Assembly: GCA_028713285.1 (NCBI GenBank)
Contig: JAQTOP010000007.1
Span: 1 to 64,000, forward strand
DNA: 64,000 nt
Direction: 5' to 3'
DNA from: Terrimicrobiaceae bacterium
GTDB taxonomy: Bacteria; Verrucomicrobiota; Verrucomicrobiia; Chthoniobacterales; JAATET01
Made by a program: the position numbers and the translations under genes. This document shows, piece after piece, positions 25,073-34,493 of this stretch. How positions within the stretch are numbered: position 1 is the first letter of the stretch; each line of letters opens with the position of its first letter. The notes beneath the pieces are model-generated. The model worked only from the letters and a program-made list of their open reading frames with translations, searched no databases and was not told where the DNA came from.

Positions 25073-25993
25073 CTATTCCCTCGCGGCAAGCCAGCGCTCC
25101 GCATCGATGGCGGCGGCGCAGCCCTGGCCGGCGGCGGTGACCGCCTGTCGATAGACGTGGTCGGCGACGTCGCCCGCGGCGAAGACCCCGGGAATGTTCG
25201 TGAACGTCCCGCCGGCTTGCTTGAGATAGCCGGCTTCGTCGGTGTCGATCTTCCCGCGAAACGGCTGCGTATTCGGCTCGTGCCCGATGGCGACGAAAAC
25301 GCATTTCACCGCCAGCTCGGATTCCGCGCCGGTCTCCAGATTCTTCAACTTCACGCCGCGCACCTCGCCCCCGGCGTCGGTGAGGTATTCCGTCACGGCG
25401 GAATTCCAAACGGGCTCGATCTTCGGATGATTCAACGCGCGATCCGCCATGATCCTGGACGCGCGCAGGGTGTCACGGCGATGGATGAGGTGGACCCTGC
25501 TCGCGAAGCGGGTGAGGAAGGTCGCCTCCTCGCAGGCCGAATCGCCGCCACCGATCACAGCGACCGGAACGTTGCGGTAAAACGCCCCGTCGCATGTCGC
25601 GCAGGAGGTGAGACCGTGGCCAATCAGCTCCTTCTCGCGGTCGAGGCCGGGATAGCGCGGCGAGGCGCCGCTTGCGATGATGAGCGCACGCGTCTCCACC
25701 CAGGCATCGTCCACCTTGAGCCGGTTCACTCCCTCGACGGACTCGAACGCCTCGACCGTGCCGTAGCGGAAACGCGCGCCAAATTTCTCCGCCTGCGCAT
25801 GCATGCGCATGATGAGTTCCGGGCCGTCCACGCCGTCGGGAAAGCCGGGGAAATTTTCGACGGCCGTCGTGGTGGTGAGCTGGCCGCCGGGTTGGCGTCC
25901 CTCGAGGACCAGGGGGGAAAGATTCGCACGCGCCGTGTAGATGGCGGCGGTAAGTCCGGCGCACCCGGTGCCGACAATGATCACGTTTTCCAT
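25073..25993 (-). CDS. trxB: Thioredoxin reductase
   Basis: An FAD enzyme that reduces thioredoxin with NADPH in the cytosol. The 306-aa protein has 'IVGTGCAGLTAAIYTARANL' (FAD site), the redox pair 'TSCATCDGAFY' (Cys131, Cys134), the NADPH-binding 'VAVIGGGDSACEEATFLTRF' with 'HRRDTLRAS', and 'GVFAAGDVADHVYRQAVTAAG' at the C-terminal FAD site. The second Gly of the first motif is Cys (GTGCAG), a common variation. It lies 12 bases upstream of the GT4 gene. Confidence 0.95.
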   Translation of the reverse strand: MENVIIVGTGCAGLTAAIYTARANLSPLVLEGRQPGGQLTTTTAVENFPGFPDGVDGPELIMRMHAQAEKFGARFRYGTVEAFESVEGVNRLKVDDAWVETRALIIASGASPRYPGLDREKELIGHGLTSCATCDGAFYRNVPVAVIGGGDSACEEATFLTRFASRVHLIHRRDTLRASRIMADRALNHPKIEPVWNSAVTEYLTDAGGEVRGVKLKNLETGAESELAVKCVFVAIGHEPNTQPFRGKIDTDEAGYLKQAGGTFTNIPGVFAAGDVADHVYRQAVTAAGQGCAAAIDAERWLAARE

Positions 25994-26045
25994 GGAGCCG
26001 GCGAGTTAAGCACGAAGGCCGCGGGCTCGACAAAGAAAACTCCTG

Positions 26046-27728
26046 TCATTCCCCGCGCAGCAGCACCTCCTGGGTGCCGGAAACGACCGCAGGCGCAGGC
26101 AGCGGGCCGAGCAGCTTTTGCCACCGGGCCACGGCGGAACGCTCGATCACGAATGCCATCGGCCGGCCCGACGCCCACAACGCGGCGAGACCGGACTCCT
26201 CGAGATACCGCTCGCGCCCGAGGCCAAACTTGCGCGTGAAAAAATCCCCGTCGGGATCCTGCCCGAGCAATGCGACGGGCTGGTCGGAATAAAACAGCAG
26301 GCTGCTCCCCGTATCGATGCCGCCGTCGAAAACAATCGGGGCGTCCGGCGGCAGGCGTTCCCGGAGCACGCCCACCGCGCCGGCCAGCGAGAAATACGGC
26401 GCCACCAGCGCATAGCCGAGCATGGCCGTCACCGAAAAGATCGCCGCCGTCGTCGAGAGCGCGGCGAAGGCGCGGCGAGGCAGGAACCATCCGGCAACAA
26501 GCGCGGCGAGCGCGAGCGCAAAGCAGCCGAGACCGAGGCGGGCCAGGCCCAGCCACACCTCGGGACCGAAGCCGGCGAGGGTGGTCCACGCCGTTGCTCG
26601 ATCGGCCACGGCCGAGGAGGTGCCGCCCGCCGGCGGCGACGCTCCGAGCAGCCAGCCGCATGCGATCAACCCGGCCGCGCAGAGGGCGCCGAGCACGCCG
26701 AGCGCGAGCCGGCCCGGCATTCGCCCGACCGGCCCCGCGACGCACAGGGCGAAGGCGGGCCACATCGCCATCGCGTAGTAATCCTGCCGCTCGCCGACCG
26801 CCAGCAGTGGCAGGACGACGACGCCTGACCATCCCGCGAGAATGGCTGCCTCGCGTTTGGAGATCTCCCATTTTCGCCGTGACGCGAACGCAACGGCACC
26901 GACGATCGACCACGGAAAGAGCCATGCGGCGTGCAGCAAGGCGAATTGCCACGCCGGCACATTCTCGTAGTGCGTGGCCGGCGTCGCGCTGCCGGCGAGG
27001 TGGCCCGCTTGCTCGGCTGATACGAAGTTCGCGAACCAGCCGGGATAACGGGATTCGATGAAAAGATACCAGGGCACATTGATGACGAGGAACGCCGCGA
27101 TTCCCGGGACGCTGGCGAGCCGCGGCAATTGCGGGCGCCACTCCCGCACGGCCGCTCCGGCGAGCGCGACCGTTGCCAGTGGGTAGAGCAGGCCGTGCAA
27201 TCCTTTGGCGAAGCACGCCAATGCCGCGCAGAGCCAGAATCCGAAAGCCCAGCTTCGCCCCCGGGGAGTCTCCAGCATCCGCACTCCGCAATAAATCGCC
27301 CACGCGATGAACGCGCAAAAGACGGGCTCGGGCATGACGATGCGACCCAGCGTCGCCGTGCCGAGACACGTCAATAGAATCACGCCCGCGACGAACCCCC
27401 TCCGCACCCCGCCAAAATGCGCGCCGAGCGCGAACGTCGCCAGCACGCCGGCGGTGATGCCGAGTGCGCCGGGCAGGCGCGCGGCGAACTCGTTGACGCC
27501 GAAGATGGCGAACGACGACGCCATCATCCAATAAAGCAGCGGGGGCTTCACGAGCCGGGGCACGCCATTGTTCTCGGGGATGAGCCAGCTTCCGCCCCGC
27601 GCCATGCGCCTGGCGGCGCCGGCGTATTGACCGTCGGTTTCGTTGTAGAGCGAGCCCACGCCCGCCGGCAAAACCTGCAACAATGCGCAAAGGGCGCAGA
27701 GAACGAGCACCGCACGCCGCACGGTCAC
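26046..27728 (-). CDS. ArnT/PMT-like membrane glycosyltransferase
   Basis: A 560-aa polytopic transferase of the GT-C superfamily, which uses polyprenyl-phosphate sugars at the outer face of the inner membrane. '[20 protein letters not shown]' contains the acidic motif of the first periplasmic loop (ETD here, usually DE/DD), and '[20 protein letters not shown]' is the 'KPPL.YW' motif typical of ArnT-like proteins. About 11-12 membrane segments follow. The ORF track start is too early: a GTG at 27728 overlaps the upstream TGA as GTGA. In Gram-negatives such enzymes often decorate lipid A, but the acceptor cannot be read from sequence. Confidence 0.8.
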   Translation of the reverse strand: MTVRRAVLVLCALCALLQVLPAGVGSLYNETDGQYAGAARRMARGGSWLIPENNGVPRLVKPPLLYWMMASSFAIFGVNEFAARLPGALGITAGVLATFALGAHFGGVRRGFVAGVILLTCLGTATLGRIVMPEPVFCAFIAWAIYCGVRMLETPRGRSWAFGFWLCAALACFAKGLHGLLYPLATVALAGAAVREWRPQLPRLASVPGIAAFLVINVPWYLFIESRYPGWFANFVSAEQAGHLAGSATPATHYENVPAWQFALLHAAWLFPWSIVGAVAFASRRKWEISKREAAILAGWSGVVVLPLLAVGERQDYYAMAMWPAFALCVAGPVGRMPGRLALGVLGALCAAGLIACGWLLGASPPAGGTSSAVADRATAWTTLAGFGPEVWLGLARLGLGCFALALAALVAGWFLPRRAFAALSTTAAIFSVTAMLGYALVAPYFSLAGAVGVLRERLPPDAPIVFDGGIDTGSSLLFYSDQPVALLGQDPDGDFFTRKFGLGRERYLEESGLAALWASGRPMAFVIERSAVARWQKLLGPLPAPAVVSGTQEVLLRGE

Positions 27729-28135
27729 CGCAACGAAAAATTCTCGGGGAACCCGGCGGGCAGGCGCACGGGTTTGCCCTGCGGCATTTGCACGAGCGCG
27801 AGCGCCTGGCGGCAGTTCACGAGCAACGCCCCGTCGCGAGGCCGCACGATTTCGAATTCGCACCAGAAGCGAATGCCCGACCATTCGGCGATGCGGCCGT
27901 CCACGCGCAGGGCGTCGCCAAGGAGCGCCGGGCGCTTGTAATCGATCTCGGTCCGCGTGACGACGGGATGGATCCCGGTGCGTGCGATCTCCTCGAAGCT
28001 CATGCCGAGCTGGATCGCGAGCAGCGTCCGCGCCGTCTCGATGAAACGCAGATAGACGATGTTATGCACCACGCCGGCGGCGTCGGTGTCGAAATACATC
28101 ACGGCGATGTCCGTGGAAATCTCGGTGCGGGCCAT
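27725..28135 (-). CDS. Acyl-CoA thioesterase (YbgC/4-HBA-CoA type)
   Basis: A hotdog-fold protein of 136 aa. '[21 protein letters not shown]' is the hallmark motif with the catalytic Asp ([16 protein letters not shown]). It hydrolyses acyl-CoA or acyl-ACP thioesters; YbgC relatives are tied to envelope maintenance in proteobacteria, but no tol-pal genes are near. It overlaps the ArnT-like gene by 4 bases and is the first gene of that two-gene unit. A palindromic intergenic repeat lies directly upstream. Confidence 0.87.
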   Translation of the reverse strand: MARTEISTDIAVMYFDTDAAGVVHNIVYLRFIETARTLLAIQLGMSFEEIARTGIHPVVTRTEIDYKRPALLGDALRVDGRIAEWSGIRFWCEFEIVRPRDGALLVNCRQALALVQMPQGKPVRLPAGFPENFSLR

Positions 28136-28145
28136 TGGAATCTGG

Positions 28146-28232
28146 ATTTACCACAGGGGGCACGGAGAGCACGGAGAAAGGACGTGCCAGACGCATTTCC
28201 TCCGTGTCCTCCGCGCCTCCCTTGGGTTAAAT
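28146..28232. repeat. Imperfect inverted intergenic repeat, CACGGAG/CTCCGTG type
   Basis: The left arm begins ATTTACCACAGGGGGCACGG and continues with AGAGCACGGAGAAAGG; the right arm ends CCTCCGTGTCCTCCGCGCCT followed by CCCTTGGGTTAAAT. The ends are inverted copies of each other with small changes, like a miniature mobile or REP-like element. It fills almost the whole gap between the divergent thioesterase and manA genes. This sequence type (CCACAGAGGGCACAGAGAA) is known to me as a dispersed intergenic repeat of planctomycetes, verrucomicrobia and others. Confidence 0.8.
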
Positions 28233-28238
28233 CGAAAG

Positions 28239-29207
28239 ATGCCCTTCACGGAACCCATCCTTTTCGAGCCGCTCCCGATGGAACGCGTCTGGGGCGGCCG
28301 CCGCCTGGAATCCCTGCTCGGCAAGAGCCTGCCCCCCGGCGTGCCGGTGGGCGAATCGTGGGAAATCGTGGATCGCGAGGACGCACAGAGCGTCGCGCAT
28401 GGGGGCGCCCGGGGAGGCGCAACGCTCCACGAGCTGTGGGCCGAATCCCGCGAGGAGATTTTCGGAGCGGCATACGCCCGCCATCCCGCGCCGCGGTTTC
28501 CGATCCTGATCAAACTGCTCGACGCCCGCGAGCGGCTGTCGGTGCAGGTGCATCCGCCGGCCGGCATCGCGCCCGCGCTCCAGGGCGAACCGAAAACCGA
28601 GATGTGGTATTTTCTGGACTGCCTGCCCGGGGCGACGATCTACGCAGGATTGAAGCGGGGCGTGACCCGCGCGTCCTTCGAGGAGGCGATGCTGGGCGGC
28701 GAGGTGGAGCAGACGCTGCATCGAATTCCGGTGCGCTCGGGAGAGAGCATTTTCATCCCGAGCGGGCGCGTGCATGCCATCGGCGAGGGCTGCCTCATCG
28801 TTGAAGTGCAGCAAAACAGCGACACCACCTACCGCGTTTTCGATTGGAACCGCGCCGGCCTGGACGGAAATCCCCGGGCGCTCCACATCGCCGAGTCGAT
28901 GAGTTCGATAGATTTTGAGGACTACGAACCGGCGGTCGAAGCTGGCGGCGGGGAAGATGCCGTGGTCGCCGGATGCGAACATTTTCTGGTCGAGCGCTGG
29001 ATGCTGGATGAAGCGCGGGCCGCCCTCGATGGCGGCTTCTTTGCCCTCTTCGCCGTCGTCGCCGGCCGCGTCCGGTTCGGCGAAAAAATCTTCGAGGTTG
29101 GCGCGTTTTTTCTCGTTCCGGCGGGTGCTGCCGGACGCGATCTCCACCCCCTCGGCGGGCGCGCGGGCGTGCTGCGGATCACCCTGCCGCTGCCCCGTCG
29201 TGGCTGA
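28239..29207 (+). CDS. manA: Mannose-6-phosphate isomerase, class I
   Basis: Interconverts fructose 6-phosphate and mannose 6-phosphate, feeding GDP-mannose synthesis. The 322-aa length matches the short bacterial ManA type. 'MERVWGGRRLESLLG' is the N-terminal signature, 'LSVQVHPP' has the zinc-binding His, 'KTEMWYFLDCLPGATIYAGL' carries the Glu ligand, and 'FIPSGRVHAIGEGCLIVEVQ' has the second His ligand. 'DTTYRVFDWNR' is another family motif. The ATG at 28239 (GAAAG just before) is preferred over the ORF-track start, which runs through the repeat. Confidence 0.93.
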   Translation: MPFTEPILFEPLPMERVWGGRRLESLLGKSLPPGVPVGESWEIVDREDAQSVAHGGARGGATLHELWAESREEIFGAAYARHPAPRFPILIKLLDARERLSVQVHPPAGIAPALQGEPKTEMWYFLDCLPGATIYAGLKRGVTRASFEEAMLGGEVEQTLHRIPVRSGESIFIPSGRVHAIGEGCLIVEVQQNSDTTYRVFDWNRAGLDGNPRALHIAESMSSIDFEDYEPAVEAGGGEDAVVAGCEHFLVERWMLDEARAALDGGFFALFAVVAGRVRFGEKIFEVGAFFLVPAGAAGRDLHPLGGRAGVLRITLPLPRRG

Positions 29208-29263
29208 GGAACCCCGGGCCTGACGAAATTTGCGGCGGAAATGCTTGACCTCCCTCCGGCAAA

Positions 29264-29950
29264 ATGAAATCCCAGCCGAAGCTTGTTATGAAACTCCCAG
29301 CCATCTGCACCCTCGCCCTCCTCGCCGCCGCCTCCGCATCCCAAGCCGGCTCCTTCGGCGGCCCGCCGCCCTTCACCGATCTTTCGCCACTCCAGAGCGG
29401 CATCGACGGCAGCTACCAGGCCACGGCCCGCGGCACGAATCTCACCGGCATCATTCGCTTCGCGTATCAGAATGGCGTGCAGAGTCCGGTTTCCTCGGGG
29501 AATCAGTATGCGTTCTTCGTCGCAGGCAACGTGGTGACGGGCGGAGTCGCCGCATCGATCACGGGCAAGAAACTCGCCGGCGTGCTCGGCGGCCAGGATT
29601 TCAGCGTGCCGACGAACAACGGCGGCAACGCGCAGCTCCCGCTCGTCTTCATCGTGCAGGGCAATCGCGCCAACGGCCAGTTCACCGGCAATATGGATTT
29701 GGAGGACAAGCTCTCCGCATTCAACGGCAAGGGAAACATCTCTCCAGCTCCCGCCGAAACCAACACGGTCGTGCTGGTCAATACGAACAGCGGAAGCGTG
29801 TTTGTTGACTCGGGCGGCGGCGGAACGGTGATCATCGACCCGTTCATTATTCCCGGCAGCAGCATCGTGCCGACGGACTTCACATTCGAAGGCGTTCGCA
29901 CGAGTGTCTTCGCGCAGGGCACAGGCACCGGCGCCGCGACGACCAACTAG
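29264..29950 (+). CDS. Secreted protein of unknown function
   Basis: A 228-aa exported protein. The signal peptide is 'MKLPAICTLALLAAASASQA' (cleavage after SQA), so the ATG at 29288 may be the true start instead of 29264. The mature part is rich in Gly, Asn, Thr and Val with a 'DGSYQATARGTNLTGIIRFAYQ' segment, suggesting beta structure. A similar module ('GLYTGDVVISGSVFGDP') appears in the secreted protein at 37856. A strong hairpin follows 70 bases after the stop. No family was recognised. Confidence 0.75.
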   Translation: MKSQPKLVMKLPAICTLALLAAASASQAGSFGGPPPFTDLSPLQSGIDGSYQATARGTNLTGIIRFAYQNGVQSPVSSGNQYAFFVAGNVVTGGVAASITGKKLAGVLGGQDFSVPTNNGGNAQLPLVFIVQGNRANGQFTGNMDLEDKLSAFNGKGNISPAPAETNTVVLVNTNSGSVFVDSGGGGTVIIDPFIIPGSSIVPTDFTFEGVRTSVFAQGTGTGAATTN

Positions 29951-29999
29951 CCCCGTCCAACGCTCCCCACCAGACCGGTTGCGCCAAAGGACTCGGATT

Positions 30000-30542
30000 C
30001 TGAAACAGGTTTTGCCGTCAAGCCCCGCACGTCACCGTGCGGGGCTTACGCTTGTCGAGCTGATCGCCGTCATCGCGATCGTCCTCATTTTGATGTCGCT
30101 TCTGATCGGGGTGGTTTCGCGTTTGCCCGGCGTGGGGGATCGCGTCCGCTGCACGGCGAACCTTCGCGGCCTCGCCGTCGGCCTCAGCGCCTATCTGGAG
30201 GATCAGGGCCACTGGCCCCAGCAACCGCCGTTTGATGCATCCCAGCAGAAGGAATACGAGGATTGGTGGATCAAGGAACTCAAGCCTTACGACATTCCGG
30301 AGGCCATGTGGCAGTGCCCGGCAATCCTGCGCCTCGGCAAGATCCAGCAAAATGGCCGCTCGCCGCGCGTGCATTATTCGCCGACCATGTTCGACGCGAA
30401 GCCCAGCACACCCCGCAAATGGTGGAACATGCCCTGGCTCGTCGAGATCGCCAACGTGCATGGCCACGGCGCGCTCATGATCCTGCCCGACGGCTCGGTG
30501 CATGACTGGGACGACTTCGTTTCAAAGTATCAGCAGAAGTAA
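30000..30542 (+). CDS. Type II pseudopilin-like protein with N-terminal methylation motif
   Basis: A 180-aa protein whose N-terminus 'RHRAGLTLVELIAVIAIVLI' is a prepilin peptidase site followed by a hydrophobic helix (G/LTLVE). The remainder is soluble and carries 'CTANLRGLAVGLSAYLEDQG', typical of GspG/H-like pseudopilins of Verrucomicrobia and Planctomycetes. No ATG or GTG gives a short leader. A CTG at 30000 preceded by AAAGGA at 8 bases spacing would give the leader 'MKQVLPSSPARHRAG'; a TTG at 30012 is the alternative, and the ORF-track ATG at 29904 would give an unusually long leader. Secretion or pilus function is inferred only from the motif. Confidence 0.65.
   Translation: MKQVLPSSPARHRAGLTLVELIAVIAIVLILMSLLIGVVSRLPGVGDRVRCTANLRGLAVGLSAYLEDQGHWPQQPPFDASQQKEYEDWWIKELKPYDIPEAMWQCPAILRLGKIQQNGRSPRVHYSPTMFDAKPSTPRKWWNMPWLVEIANVHGHGALMILPDGSVHDWDDFVSKYQQK
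30020..30047 (+). terminator. Strong 12-bp GC hairpin in the leader-coding region of the pseudopilin
   Basis: AAGCCCCGCACG-TCAC-CGTGCGGGGCTT, a perfect 12-base-pair stem with a 4-base loop. It resembles a rho-independent terminator for the secreted-protein gene ending at 29950, but no U-run follows (next bases ACGCTTG). It overlaps codons of the pseudopilin leader, so it could also control that gene. The call as terminator is provisional. Confidence 0.55.
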
Positions 30543-30557
30543 GGCGCCGCGGGCCGC

Positions 30558-33083
30558 TTACCGCCATTCGTGCTTCGGGTATTGCCGCGATAGCTGCTGC
30601 TTCAGCTTCGGATAGGCATCGGCCCAGAAATTCGCGAGGTCCGTCGTCACCTGCACGGCCCGCATGTTCGGCGCGAGCACCTGGATCGTCAGCGGCACGC
30701 GGCCACCCGCGATGCGCAGCGAGGATTGCAGCCCGTAGAGATCCTGGATGCGCGCGGCGATGAACGGCTCCGCATCCGCCGCATACGTGATCTTCGCGCG
30801 CCTCCCGCCCGGCAGGTCGATGCGCTCCGGCGCGAATTCTTCGACCAGTTGCTGCTGGGGATGGGTGAGCCATGCCCGCACGGTGTCGCGCACCGGGCGG
30901 TCCTTGATGTCTCGATAGCTCGTCGCGCCCGCGCAGGCCTCGTGGATGAGCAGCTCGCGCTCCCCGTCGCCGATCGCGGGCAGGCCAAGATCGGGCATCC
31001 ATGCCGCAAGCCGGTTCACGCGGCAAATCCATTGCTCGATGGCATCGTCCCACTGCCGCAGCACGAGATTTCCCTCAAGCACCTCGCGGGCAAGACAGGC
31101 CGCGGCCTCGGGAGACGGCTCGGCATCGCGGTCGCGGGATTCGAGCGAGAGATCGCGAAAGATTTTCTCCCGCCGCACGACGACCCGGTTTTGCGCCGAG
31201 TCGAAGCACACCTCGCTGCGCTCGCAAAAATCACCGGGAAACAGGTCGCGCAGCCACCCTTCCTCGATTTCGGTCGCAAGGCTCAGCGTGATCTGCGCCT
31301 CCCCGCCGCGCCCCTCGATGTCGTTGATCTCCGCGGCCACGAGCAGCCGGCTGCCCTGCGCGACGCTGGCCCGGGCGAGCAACCCGCGACGGCCATGCAC
31401 GACGTCGCAAAGCAGAGTGCCCATGCTGCGCCGGCGCGCGACCTGATCGGCGAACCCCGCCAGCACGCACCGGGCAATCGCTGCATCCTCGGCGGGGCGC
31501 GCGTCCACGTCCAGGCCCTCGCCCTTCGCGATGCCGAGGAATTGCTCGAACAATTTCCCGACCTGCCTCGCGGCATCGGCATGCACGGCGAGCCGCCGAC
31601 AGGCGTCCACGCGGTAGCCCTGCCGGTCCGCCCACGCCCACGCGCGCATGAGGATTTGAAAATCGGAAATGCCCGTTCCGAACGCCTCTTCGCGCAGTTC
31701 CTCCATGCGTTTTTCGGCACGCAGGAGCATCCCGCGCGATTGGGTGATCGCGGCGATCAGCGCCGTTGCGCGCACGCAGCCGAGCTCCTGCGCGGCAAGG
31801 AACATGCGGGCGTAGCGCGGATGGACGGGGAACGAGAGCATCCGGCGGCCAACGTCCGTGATCGCGGCGTCGTCGATCGCCCCGAGATCGCGCAACAGCG
31901 ACTCGGCCCGCTCCAGTCCGCGCGCATCGGGAGGCTCCAGCCAGCGGAAGCTCCGCAAGTCTCCGACGCCGGCCGCCCTGAGCGTGAGCACAGTTTCCGC
32001 GAGGTCGAGCCGCTTGATCTCGGGCAGGTCTGCGGCGGGCCGCTGCTCGTGGTCGCGCCGCGTCCACAGGCGCAGGCAGCGCCCCGGCGCGGTGCGGCCC
32101 GCGCGGCCCGCGCGCTGGTCCGCCGAGGCGTGGCTGATTTTCTCGATGTAGAGCGTATTGATGCCGCGATGCGGGTCGAACCGCGCGACGCGCGCCAGGC
32201 CGGCATCGACGACGAGCGTCACATCCCGGATCGTTAGCGATGTCTCGGCGACGTTTGTCGAGACGATGATCCGCCGCGCGCCGTCGGCCGCCACCGCGGC
32301 GTCCTGCGCAGCGGGCGGGAGTTCGCCGTGGAGCGGCAATACCGGCACGCCGGCGCCGAGGCGGAATTGGATCGCCTGGATCGTGCGCTGGATTTCGTAG
32401 GCGCCGGACATGAAAACGAGCGCGTTGCCCGGCGTCGCCGGGAAGGCGTCCGCCACGGCTTCCGCCGCGCGCTCCCAGACCGGTTCGTCGCGCGGTTCGC
32501 GATCAAGGAATTCGATCTCGACGGGAAACGTGCGCCCCTCGGACTCGAGGACTTCGCACGGCGCGAGGTAACCGGCCAGCGCGGCGCCTTGCAATGTCGC
32601 CGACATGACGATGAGCTGAATGTCGGGCCGTCCGGACTCCTGCAGGTCCAGCGCGCGCGCCAGCGAGAGATCGCCGAAGAGATGCCGTTCGTGGAATTCG
32701 TCGAACACGATCGCCGCCACGCCGCGCAGCGCGGGATCGGCCAGCATGCGCCGCAGCAGGATGCCCTCGGTCACGTAGAGGATGCGCGTGCGTGCGCTCG
32801 AAACATTGTCGAGCCGGATCTGGTAACCGACCTCCCCGCCCAGCCGCACGCCGCGCTCGGAGGCGACCCGCGCCGCCAGCATGCGCGCCGCGAGACGGCG
32901 CGGCTGCAGGATGATGATCAAGCCGTCGCCCGCCAGGCCGGCGTCGAGGAGCATCTGCGGGACTTGCGTGGATTTGCCCGAGCCGGTGGGCGCGCGCAGG
33001 ATCAGCCGGCATGGCCGCGCGCGGCGCAGGCGCTCGAGCAATTCCTCGCGGATCGCATGGATGGGCAGCAGGGCTTCGCTCAC
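30558..33083 (-). CDS. hrpB: ATP-dependent helicase HrpB
   Basis: A DEAH/RHA-type helicase of 841 aa. 'LRAPTGSGKSTQVPQMLLDA' is motif I (Lys37), 'VFDEFHERHLFGDLSLA' motif II (DEFH), 'IVMSATLQGAALAGYL' motif III, and 'RIIVSTNVAETSLTIRDVT' with 'QRAGRAGRTAPGRCLRLW' motifs V and VI. The C-terminal HrpB domain follows and ends 'WADAYPKLKQQLSRQYPKHE', a strong HrpB marker. The ORF track runs on to 34022; the GTG at 33083 ('VSEALLPIHAIREELL') gives the usual length. The cellular role of HrpB is not well established. Confidence 0.93.
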   Translation of the reverse strand: MSEALLPIHAIREELLERLRRARPCRLILRAPTGSGKSTQVPQMLLDAGLAGDGLIIILQPRRLAARMLAARVASERGVRLGGEVGYQIRLDNVSSARTRILYVTEGILLRRMLADPALRGVAAIVFDEFHERHLFGDLSLARALDLQESGRPDIQLIVMSATLQGAALAGYLAPCEVLESEGRTFPVEIEFLDREPRDEPVWERAAEAVADAFPATPGNALVFMSGAYEIQRTIQAIQFRLGAGVPVLPLHGELPPAAQDAAVAADGARRIIVSTNVAETSLTIRDVTLVVDAGLARVARFDPHRGINTLYIEKISHASADQRAGRAGRTAPGRCLRLWTRRDHEQRPAADLPEIKRLDLAETVLTLRAAGVGDLRSFRWLEPPDARGLERAESLLRDLGAIDDAAITDVGRRMLSFPVHPRYARMFLAAQELGCVRATALIAAITQSRGMLLRAEKRMEELREEAFGTGISDFQILMRAWAWADRQGYRVDACRRLAVHADAARQVGKLFEQFLGIAKGEGLDVDARPAEDAAIARCVLAGFADQVARRRSMGTLLCDVVHGRRGLLARASVAQGSRLLVAAEINDIEGRGGEAQITLSLATEIEEGWLRDLFPGDFCERSEVCFDSAQNRVVVRREKIFRDLSLESRDRDAEPSPEAAACLAREVLEGNLVLRQWDDAIEQWICRVNRLAAWMPDLGLPAIGDGERELLIHEACAGATSYRDIKDRPVRDTVRAWLTHPQQQLVEEFAPERIDLPGGRRAKITYAADAEPFIAARIQDLYGLQSSLRIAGGRVPLTIQVLAPNMRAVQVTTDLANFWADAYPKLKQQLSRQYPKHEWR

Positions 33084-33209
33084 TCCGCCGCAGCTTATCC
33101 GGCGATGCGCGCGCAGGCGAACAGGATATGTCCGCGCGCCCGGAGGGGCCGGAATTTCTGCGCGCTTCGCACTGGCATGGCCGGCCACCTTTATGTAATG
33201 TGCGGCGAA

Positions 33210-34025
33210 ATGCGATTGGGTTTGCGACTTGTCTATACGATCGCCGCGCTGTTGAGCGCCGGACCGTTGATTGCGGCGGACGACGCGCCTCTCACAGCGA
33301 CAGAGATCCAGTCCGCCGTCGTGCTTGACGAAGTATCCCTCCCGACACCGGGGGAATTTTTCGCCGCCATCAACAAACTCGACCGGCCGAACTGGTCGCA
33401 GCTCGCGGCACGCAAGCCGGGTTCCCTGGCCACGACGAACCGCGCGCAGACTTCGCTGAACCTCGGCACGCGCGTCGCCGATGGCTTCATCGCAGTCGAA
33501 GCTCAGGATGGCCAGCAGGTCAAGAACGTCGGCAAGGACATCATCGACCTGGCCAAGGGCCTCGGCGTCTCGCAAAGCATTCTCGCCCGCGGCAACAGCA
33601 TTGGCGATTTCGCGGAAAACAACGACTGGAGCGCGCTCAAGGAGGAACTCGACGCCACGGAGAACGAGGTAAAGCACCAGATGGCCGCGCAACAGGACAA
33701 TGAACTCGTCGTGCTCGTGACCACCGGCGCCTGGCTGCGCGGCATCCAGGCCGCGAGCAGCGTCATCAGCGCGAATTACCAGCCCGAATCCGCCCGTCTG
33801 CTGCGCCAGCCGGCCATCGTCGAGTATTTGATCGCGCGCATGGATGCCCTGCCCGACCGGCTCAAGAACGACCCGCTCGCGGGCAAAGTCCGCAAGGGCC
33901 TGCTCGAGATCAAGGCCGCCGTCGCGCCCCCCACGCCCCCGAGCGCCGATACCGTCAAAACGATCCAGCAGACCTCCACGCAGCTCGTCAACGCGATCAG
34001 CGGTCCCGCGACTCCCGCGCAATGA
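33210..34025 (+). CDS. Secreted protein of unknown function
   Basis: A 271-aa exported protein from the ATG at 33210, with signal peptide 'MRLGLRLVYTIAALLSAGPL' ending near 'IAA-DD'. In-frame ATGs at 33177 and 33198 are alternatives. The mature protein is helical and has no Cys, with 'NELVVLVTTGAWLRGIQAAS' in the middle. It overlaps the following small secreted protein by ATGA, so the pair is cotranscribed. No domain was recognised. Confidence 0.72.
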   Translation: MRLGLRLVYTIAALLSAGPLIAADDAPLTATEIQSAVVLDEVSLPTPGEFFAAINKLDRPNWSQLAARKPGSLATTNRAQTSLNLGTRVADGFIAVEAQDGQQVKNVGKDIIDLAKGLGVSQSILARGNSIGDFAENNDWSALKEELDATENEVKHQMAAQQDNELVVLVTTGAWLRGIQAASSVISANYQPESARLLRQPAIVEYLIARMDALPDRLKNDPLAGKVRKGLLEIKAAVAPPTPPSADTVKTIQQTSTQLVNAISGPATPAQ

Positions 34026-34480
34026 AACGCCTCTTCATCCCGCTGCTCGCCGTTCTCATCGTCGCGACGCTCCGCGCCGGGCCCCCGGCGGCAACCCCCA
34101 CGCCCGCTGCGGATGACGCCTCCGAGGCTCAAACTCGGAGCGCGGCTCTCGAGCTGGCCGGCGCGTTTTCCAACGACGGCTACAAAATCCGTGACGGCTA
34201 CTATTTCGGAACACTCGAGCCGAAGAAGAGCGCGGTGATCGAGGTGAATCTCTTCGCGGGGGACGAGTATTGGTTTTGCGCCGCCGGGGCTTCGCCCGCG
34301 CGCAAGCTGACGGTCCGCGTCTATGATGAAAATGGCAGGCCCGTGGAGCAGCAAAGCTACGGCGATGGCGCCAGCGCGGCGGCAGGAGTGGTCGCTTCCG
34401 CGAGTGGCAAGTATCTGGTGAAGGTCACCCTCGCCGAGGGCGAGACGAGCCCGTTCACCTTCCTGTATTGTTACAAATAA
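34022..34480 (+). CDS. Small secreted protein, unknown function
   Basis: 152 aa with an N-terminal signal sequence 'MKRLFIPLLAVLIVATLRAG'. The mature domain looks like a small beta-sandwich ('GYYFGTLEPKKSAVIEVNLF', 'KLTVRVYDENGRPVEQQSYG'), with the C-terminal 'YLVKVTLAEGETSPFTFLYC' resembling pre-peptidase C-terminal or PPC-type modules. Its start overlaps the upstream stop by 4 bases. The function is unknown. Confidence 0.7.
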   Translation: MKRLFIPLLAVLIVATLRAGPPAATPTPAADDASEAQTRSAALELAGAFSNDGYKIRDGYYFGTLEPKKSAVIEVNLFAGDEYWFCAAGASPARKLTVRVYDENGRPVEQQSYGDGASAAAGVVASASGKYLVKVTLAEGETSPFTFLYCYK

Positions 34481-34493
34481 GCGCCCTTTCCCG

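Noticed and set aside
24068-26239. 723-aa plus-strand ORF opposite GT4 and trxB
   Set aside because: Runs antisense through two well-supported genes and has no family features.
33084-34022. Extension of hrpB up to 34022 in the ORF track
   Set aside because: The extra 313 residues are antisense to the secreted protein genes; HrpB similarity begins at the GTG at 33083.
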